From: Russula earlei
Lineage: Eukaryota > Basidiomycota > Agaricomycetes > Russulales > Russulaceae
NCBI GenBank assembly: GCA_025769875.1
Contig: JAGFNK010001312.1
Coordinates: 1 to 10,987, forward strand
Reading direction: 5' to 3'
Length of the DNA: 10,987 bases
Shown here piece after piece: positions 6,879-10,987 of the stretch. Every line of letters starts with the position of its first letter. Within the stretch, counting starts at the first letter, position 1. A program made the position numbers and the translations under genes. Below the pieces are notes generated by a model. That model was not told the origin of the DNA. It worked only from the letters and a program-made list of their open reading frames with translations, and did not search any database.

Positions 6879-6943
6879 TTCAGTGGGGCCAAGTCCCTAT
6901 GACTTGGTTCAAGGGTTCAGTGGGGCCGGCTCAAAGAGACCGG
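6879..6943 (+). other. Duplicated leader motif TTCAGTGGGGCC, each with a hairpin
   Basis: TTCAGTGGGGCC occurs at 6879-6890 and again at 6916-6927. The first copy runs into a perfect 7-bp stem CCAAGTC/GACTTGG (6889-6907, 5-nt loop). The second runs into CCGGCTC/GAGACCGG (6926-6943, one bulged A, AAA loop). Paired motif-plus-hairpin units just after the primer site could serve RNA dimerisation or packaging; that function is inference. Confidence 0.5.
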
Positions 6944-7485
6944 ATTGAAGGTTTAGTGTCTCAAAGCTGAGTCAGACAGTGACCCAGTCCACAGACAGAG
7001 TTGATCTTCTGGTTTTTTTGCAGAAGAGGAGGATGATGAGAGAAAGGCAGAGGAGGAAGAGGAACACAAGGGTTCCTTGAGGTGTGCTCAGGTCAAGCCA
7101 GATGAAAGCCAGCACAATACAAGTTGTGATTGAGAGACAGTACAGGGTAAAGGGATGCGACAGGAAATGGGACAAAGCTAAGCTTGGGGCATTCCCCAGC
7201 TTCTTCAGGCACTTAAATACTGTATGTAGCGAGGCTGTACAGTACCATAAGCAGAACAATAGATAAGGGTAGGCCAACAGTGAAAGTAACTCGACAATAG
7301 GTGAAACACAATAGGTGAAACACAATAAGTGAAACACAACAAATGAAACACAATAAGGGATCACCATCAAGGGATGAAACGGTAACCACGGGGACAGAGA
7401 AGAATAATAACGAGAGGATTTATGGACGAACCGACAAGGGGGTAAACTACAACAGCTAGTTACCGTGACATCAGACCAAGCTTAA
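6944..7485 (+). other. Retrotransposon leader, no convincing plus-strand gene
   Basis: The stretch is purine-rich on the plus strand (notably 7021-7075) and has no family-like open frame there. It contains a stem AAGCTTGGGG/CCCCAGCTT (7180-7202, one bulge) and a 14-bp tandem repeat at 7295-7359. The gag start codon should lie in or just after this segment, but none is visible in the gag frame; a TAA at 7483-7485 closes that frame upstream. Confidence 0.5.
7295..7359 (+). repeat. 14-bp tandem repeat, four copies plus a partial
   Basis: The unit CAATAGGTGAAACA occurs at 7295 and 7309, then as CAATAAGTGAAACA at 7323 and CAACAAATGAAACA at 7337, with a partial CAATAAGGG from 7351. Copies diverge in order, suggesting slippage-type growth in the retrotransposon leader. 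Confidence 0.85.
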
Positions 7486-8282
7486 CATTTCACCCCGGCT
7501 TCTACCTCAAATACTCTTGCTATCCCTGAACCCTCTATCGAACCAGCTTCCTCATCTAACCCTCTTCAACACCGAACCATCACTCGACGCAACCAAGACA
7601 ATCTACCTAACCATATCACTGGTAACGCCTTTTGGCATCCCAACGAACCTGAAGTAGGATACTACCTCCACATTGAAAACCTCTATCACCCTATCGAATT
7701 TATCAACGGACGTTGGTATAAACTTGATAGACAAGAAGTCAGACTTAACCTTGAATATGCCACTCACGAAGGCCTTGTTCTCAATAACAAAGAACATGGT
7801 TTAGGAACTTGGGATCAATCAGACCCCCAGTACCAACTCTTTCAATACCAACCTTCACCCTCTCTTGGAAGACATCGTTTATCTTCGGCAGAAGAATCTG
7901 AATGACTTTCCTCCCAACCTCGAACCAGACAACCTTCACCAAGGTTATCTCCCATACATCTAGTGGTAGAAGCCGCGCCAGCACCTGAACCACTTCCTGT
8001 ACCACAAAGGATCTTTGGTATCGCTCACGTACCCACTCCTAGACCTCCCACTCCTCCTACTCCACCTTCACCTCCTACTCCACCCCCTCCAGCTATGGCT
8101 GCCATAGTCCCAATCCCTTCTAATTTAGCGGTCAGGGGAAACCCACCATCTATCTTTGATGGAGACCGCTCCCAATCCTCCAAATTCATGAGAGAGTTTG
8201 CCATCTTTCGCAATATGAATGATGAAAACTCCCTCTTCAACAATCCTTATAGACGAGTTAACGCTTGTCTATCCTTTATAAG
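7486..8282 (+). pseudogene. Gag of the Gypsy-type element, N-terminal part (broken)
   Basis: One frame is open from 7486 to the foldback insertion except for a TGA at 7903-7905. The first part (about 7486-7902) encodes a compact region with GNAFWHPNEPEVGYYLHIEN and HPIEFINGRWYKLDRQEV. I do not recognise a domain there, but it reads as real coding sequence. After the TGA come a Ser/Arg/Pro region, an acidic-Pro linker, a Pro/Thr-rich tract (about 8029-8094), then AVRGNPPSIFDGDRSQSSKF and NPYRRVNACLSFI, which resemble the start of the retrotransposon-gag (capsid-like) domain. Gag assembles the particle that packages element RNA. There is no ATG in frame and the upstream TAA at 7483 closes the frame, so the true start is mutated or lies in another frame. 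The TGA may be a former CGA (C-to-T), but that is inference. Confidence 0.75.
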
Positions 8283-8601
8283 CACTGGTTGGGAGATCAA
8301 CTTATGTGAATGACAAAACTGTAACATTTTAAAAAACAAAATTTATTATTTTCATACAAATTTGTAGCAAACAATTTGTGAAAATTAATTTTATATTTGG
8401 TTACCATAAATTCCTGTTACAAAATGATGAAATAAGTAAATAATATTGACAAGATTTTAGGACATACATTATATTAAAAAACTTTTAAATTATTTTAGAA
8501 TTTTGGGTGAAACATAATTGTGAAAAAATCAAAACTGCCAAATTTGGGTTTATGAAAAAGGTGGAATAAAAATTGTGAAATTTTTGAAAAAGTTTTGTGA
8601 C

Positions 8602-8977
8602 TTGAATAAGGATGTTAGGGAGATAAGGTTTTGTTATAATCATTGATGAGAACAAAATCTAGCCCTATAGAAAACATAATGTTATCATTTTTAATGAAGA
8701 AAGTTTTTGAATACATTCACAATTTTGTTAAAGGAAAAATTTTGACAAAACAGAATATGAAATCCTAAAGTTGTTTCATCATTTTGTCATTGGAATAAAG
8801 ATGTCAGGGAGATAAAGGTTTGTTATAATCATTCATGACAACAAAATCTAGCATTTTAGAAAACATAATGTTAACATTTTTCATGCAGAAAAATTTTGAA
8901 TACATTCACAATTTTATCAAAGGAAAAATTGTGACAAAACTGAATATGAAATCCTAAAGATATTTTATCATTTTGTT
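8602..8977 (+). repeat. Two tandem 188-bp units within the left arm
   Basis: The unit starting TTGAATAAGGATGTTAGGG (8602-8789) is followed by a diverged copy starting TTGGAATAAAGATGTCAGGG (8790-8977). Shared phrases include GTTATAATCATT, ACAAAATCTAGC, GAATACATTCACAATTTT and GAATATGAAATCCTAAAG. By eye the two copies are clearly less alike than the two arms are. Confidence 0.8.
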
Positions 8978-9154
8978 TATAACATTTAGATATATTATGG
9001 TCAATTCTGAATGATGCTGGACATCTATACACCACAAAAAGAGGCCATAAAGTTTGTGCCAAGCCATGAGTGACACAAACTTTATGGCCTCTTTTTGTGG
9101 TGTATAGATGTCCAGCATCATTCAGAATTGACCATAATATATCTAAATGTTATA

Positions 9155-9530
9155 AACAAAATGATAAAATATCTTTAGGATTTCATATTCAGTTTTGTCA
9201 CAATTTTTCCTTTGATAAAATTGTGAATGTATTCAAAATTTTTCTGCATGAAAAATGTTAACATTATGTTTTCTAAAATGCTAGATTTTGTTGTCATGAA
9301 TGATTATAACAAACCTTTATCTCCCTGACATCTTTATTCCAATGACAAAATGATGAAACAACTTTAGGATTTCATATTCTGTTTTGTCAAAATTTTTCCT
9401 TTAACAAAATTGTGAATGTATTCAAAAACTTTCTTCATTAAAAATGATAACATTATGTTTTCTATAGGGCTAGATTTTGTTCTCATCAATGATTATAACA
9501 AAACCTTATCTCCCTAACATCCTTATTCAA
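9155..9530 (-). repeat. Mirror copies of the 188-bp units within the right arm
   Basis: These are the reverse complement of 8602-8977. Units fall at about 9155-9342 and 9343-9530. Comparing line by line I found no difference from the left-arm copies in this part. Confidence 0.8.
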
Positions 9531-9852
9531 GTCACAAAACTTTTTCAAAAATTCCAAAAATTTTTATTCCACCTTTTTCATAAACCCAAATTTTGCAGTT
9601 TTGATTTTTTCATAATTATGTTTTACCCAAAATTCTAAAATAATTTAAAAGTTTTTTATATAATGTATGTCCTAAAATCTTGTCAATATTATTTACTTAT
9701 TTCATCATTTTGTAACAGGAATTTATGGTAACAAAATATAAAATTAATTTTCACAAATTGTTTGCTACAAATTTGTATGAAAATAATAAATTTTGTTTTT
9801 TAAAATGTTACAGTTTTGTCATTCACATAAGTTGATCTCCCAACCAGTGAAG

Positions 9853-10987
9853 GGGCCCTAATGTGGACCATTGGGTTGACACTTAACTGGAAGCAGTCAA
9901 TAATAGTATCAACACTCTTGGAGTACTTAGGACCAACGAAGCTCTATGGAACGACTTAGAAATGTGTTTAATAATGCCTTCACCGACACTAATAAAAGGC
10001 AAAACGCGTTTAATAAACTAGCTGTTCTAAGGCAACAAGGACCTGACCTGGACTCTTATATTGCCACCTTTACCAACCTTGCCAACGACGCAGGATACGA
10101 CCTAAACGCAAATGGAACTCTAGACTATTTTGCTAGAGGTCTTAGTAGGCCACTCCTTAACATCGTCTTATCAAAGGAAACCCTACCTACCAATTTCACG
10201 GAATTGACTGAAGCGGCTAGAAAGGAACACAACAAATATGCCGTAAGGCAAAGCTATATGGGAGATATACACAATATTGCACATAATCCCCAACGATTCC
10301 TTAACTTCCGTCCTACCAACACTACATTCCGTCCTCCTCCTGGACCGCCTCCTAGGGTTAATCCTACCTTTGTACCAAGGAACCCTACTGGTCAATTTAT
10401 TCTTAGGGGCAACAATCAAGTTGTTCCAATGGATGTTGGCCGCGCTAGAGCGACCACTACTGAGCAAGAGAAGAAACAACATCAAGTCGAAGGTCGTTGC
10501 TTCTTTTGCCCTAAACAAGGACATGTGTCACACAATTGTCCTAACAAGTTGACCACCTTCAAATCAGTTCCTATGAAAACACGTCTGGTTGAAGTTATAG
10601 AACCAGATGAATACCAGGAACTGTATTACCCAGAAGAACAGGTTGACACCCATGTTTGTTTAGCTCAAACTGATGAACAACCAACCAAATATTATCAGGA
10701 AAACTCCCCTGATGATCAACCAACCCAACAACCTACTCAACAGGAGGCACAGACTTATAATGAAGGACCATCTTCTGAGGAAGTTGCGGCTATAATGTCT
10801 GGATATTCTGAAGAACAACGTGCTCATGGGCTACTGCTATGGTCAATAACGGTGTGGATTTTCCTCCAGCTTGAATTACCCGGCCTTAATTCGAGCTGTC
10901 TTCCCTAGTGATGTATTTGTAGCAAGACTCAATTCAATCAAAGTTCCTGTTCAAATACGCACTTGTGGACGAATGGCCATCTCGTTT
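9853..10987 (+). pseudogene. Gag of the Gypsy-type element, C-terminal part to gag-pol junction (broken)
   Basis: Directly after the foldback element the frame reads RGPNVDHWVD, hits TAA at 9884-9886, and continues LEAVNNSINTLGVLRTNEAL to a one-base frameshift near 9960. From there the main frame (to 10908) carries the rest of the gag domain (NKRQNAFNKLAVLRQQG, DSYIATFTNLANDAGYDLN, LDYFARGLSRPLLNIVLSK). A Pro/Arg-rich linker follows, then a zinc knuckle CFFCPKQGHVSHNCP (CX2CX4HX4C, codons 10498-10539) and an acidic, Gln-rich tail. After about 10829 the open frame is spurious. The plausible continuation shifts frame twice: first to ATAMVNNGVDFPPA, closed by a TGA, then to NYPALIRAVFPSDVFVARLN and on to the edge, probably approaching the protease. 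Knuckles of this type bind element RNA. The single-base shifts all go the same way, as one-base deletions would. Confidence 0.8.

Larger units (their letters stand above)
8283..9849. mobile_element. Foldback (long terminal inverted repeat) transposon, 1567 bp, in gag
   Basis: Two 776-bp arms (8283-9058 and 9074-9849) are near-perfect reverse complements around a 15-nt spacer, so the whole element is a giant palindrome. It begins CACTGGTTGGGAGATC and ends with the exact inverse. The 3 bp on both sides are AAG (8280-8282 and 9850-9852). Excising the element and one AAG rejoins the gag frame as ...FI-RGPNVDHW..., which fits the family and confirms the boundaries. The sequence is very AT-rich, unlike the surrounding gag. 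CACTR ends with a 3-bp duplication recall CACTA/EnSpm elements, but no transposase is encoded. It is best called a non-autonomous foldback or MITE-like element of unknown superfamily. The only open frames are two mirrored 63-codon ones created by the palindrome. Confidence 0.88.
6115..10987 (+). mobile_element. Ty3/Gypsy-type LTR retrotransposon, 5' part (runs off the right edge)
   Basis: In order, the window shows a 5' LTR (6115-6845), a putative primer-binding site directly after it, a leader of about 640 bp with hairpins and short tandem repeats, a gag reading frame with capsid-type and CCHC zinc-knuckle parts, and the start of the gag-pol junction at the edge. A foldback transposon (8283-9849) sits within gag. 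The pol region and 3' LTR would lie to the right. The Gypsy assignment rests on the gag type: a retrotransposon-gag domain with one CX2CX4HX4C knuckle, as in fungal Gypsy elements. It is not confirmed, because the order of integrase and reverse transcriptase is not visible. The copy is inactive. Confidence 0.75.

Noticed and set aside
7295..7359. CRISPR-like array
   Set aside because: The unit is 14 bp, head-to-tail without spacers, in a fungal retrotransposon leader.
6972..7370. 132-codon hydrophobic open frame on the minus strand of the leader
   Set aside because: It lies opposite a purine-rich stretch and a 14-bp repeat, so Leu/Phe/Ser richness is a composition effect. No family resemblance, and antisense to the element. 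Transcripts plus conservation across copies would reverse this.
8025..8243. Gly-rich minus-strand frame
   Set aside because: It is the antisense shadow of the Pro/Thr-rich linker of gag.
8871..9261. Two nearly identical 63-codon frames on opposite strands (8871-9062 minus, 9070-9261 plus)
   Set aside because: They are mirror images created by the palindrome, AT-rich, without motifs.
10183..10552. Additional frames on both strands within gag
   Set aside because: They are shadows of the gag frame, which carries the zinc knuckle.
10829..10908. The C-terminus of the long gag frame (LLLWSITVWIFLQLELPG...)
   Set aside because: The neighbouring frames give a more retrotransposon-like continuation, so this tail is probably a frameshift product.

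Overview
The window looks like a transposon-rich, gene-poor stretch of a filamentous fungus, most likely a mushroom-forming basidiomycete. The evidence is eukaryotic: 49-58 nt introns in a decayed ferric-reductase-like gene, LTRs with TATA boxes, a Ty3/Gypsy-type gag with a CCHC zinc knuckle, and a large foldback element. I see no bacterial-style operons, tRNA, rRNA or CRISPR array. The species cannot be named from the sequence, and no intact protein-coding gene is visible.

Positions 1-2690 hold a degenerate tandem repeat with a unit of about 90-117 bp. It runs forward at 1-1408, reverse at about 1630-2350, and forward again to about 2690. Two small solo LTRs interrupt it: 135-520 (target duplication TTAGC) and 1910-2275 (target duplication ACATC). 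Both have TGTTG...CAACA ends, as is common for Copia-type LTRs. About 290 bp without recognisable content follow.

Positions 2982-5843 carry, on the minus strand, a broken ferric reductase/NADPH-oxidase-like gene. It keeps recognisable transmembrane, haem and FAD-domain pieces and short introns. It has in-frame stops and frameshifts, has lost a haem-ligand histidine, and lacks a recognisable NAD-binding domain. Where the sequence predicts an intron 3' end it is split by a solo LTR (3839-5207, target duplication CCAGT). That LTR is itself split by a second, unrelated solo LTR (4224-5051, target duplication CAATC). The inner LTR has a cluster of TGACNTCA boxes; the outer one has a perfect 20-bp palindrome made of two TGACTCA boxes around ACGCGT.

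From about 6115 to the right edge lies the 5' part of a Gypsy-type retrotransposon: 5' LTR, putative primer-binding site, structured leader, and a gag reading frame entering the gag-pol junction at the edge. This gag is dead. It carries nonsense codons and single-base frameshifts, and a 1567-bp near-perfect palindrome (8283-9849) sits inside it. The palindrome has CACTG termini and a 3-bp AAG target duplication. Removing the insert and one AAG copy rejoins the gag frame exactly.

The parts do not form a pathway. The window is best read as a layered record of insertions: satellite-like array plus two LTRs, host gene plus LTR plus LTR, and retrotransposon plus foldback transposon. The strongest candidate for something undescribed is the foldback element. 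The LTR-within-LTR-within-intron arrangement comes next.
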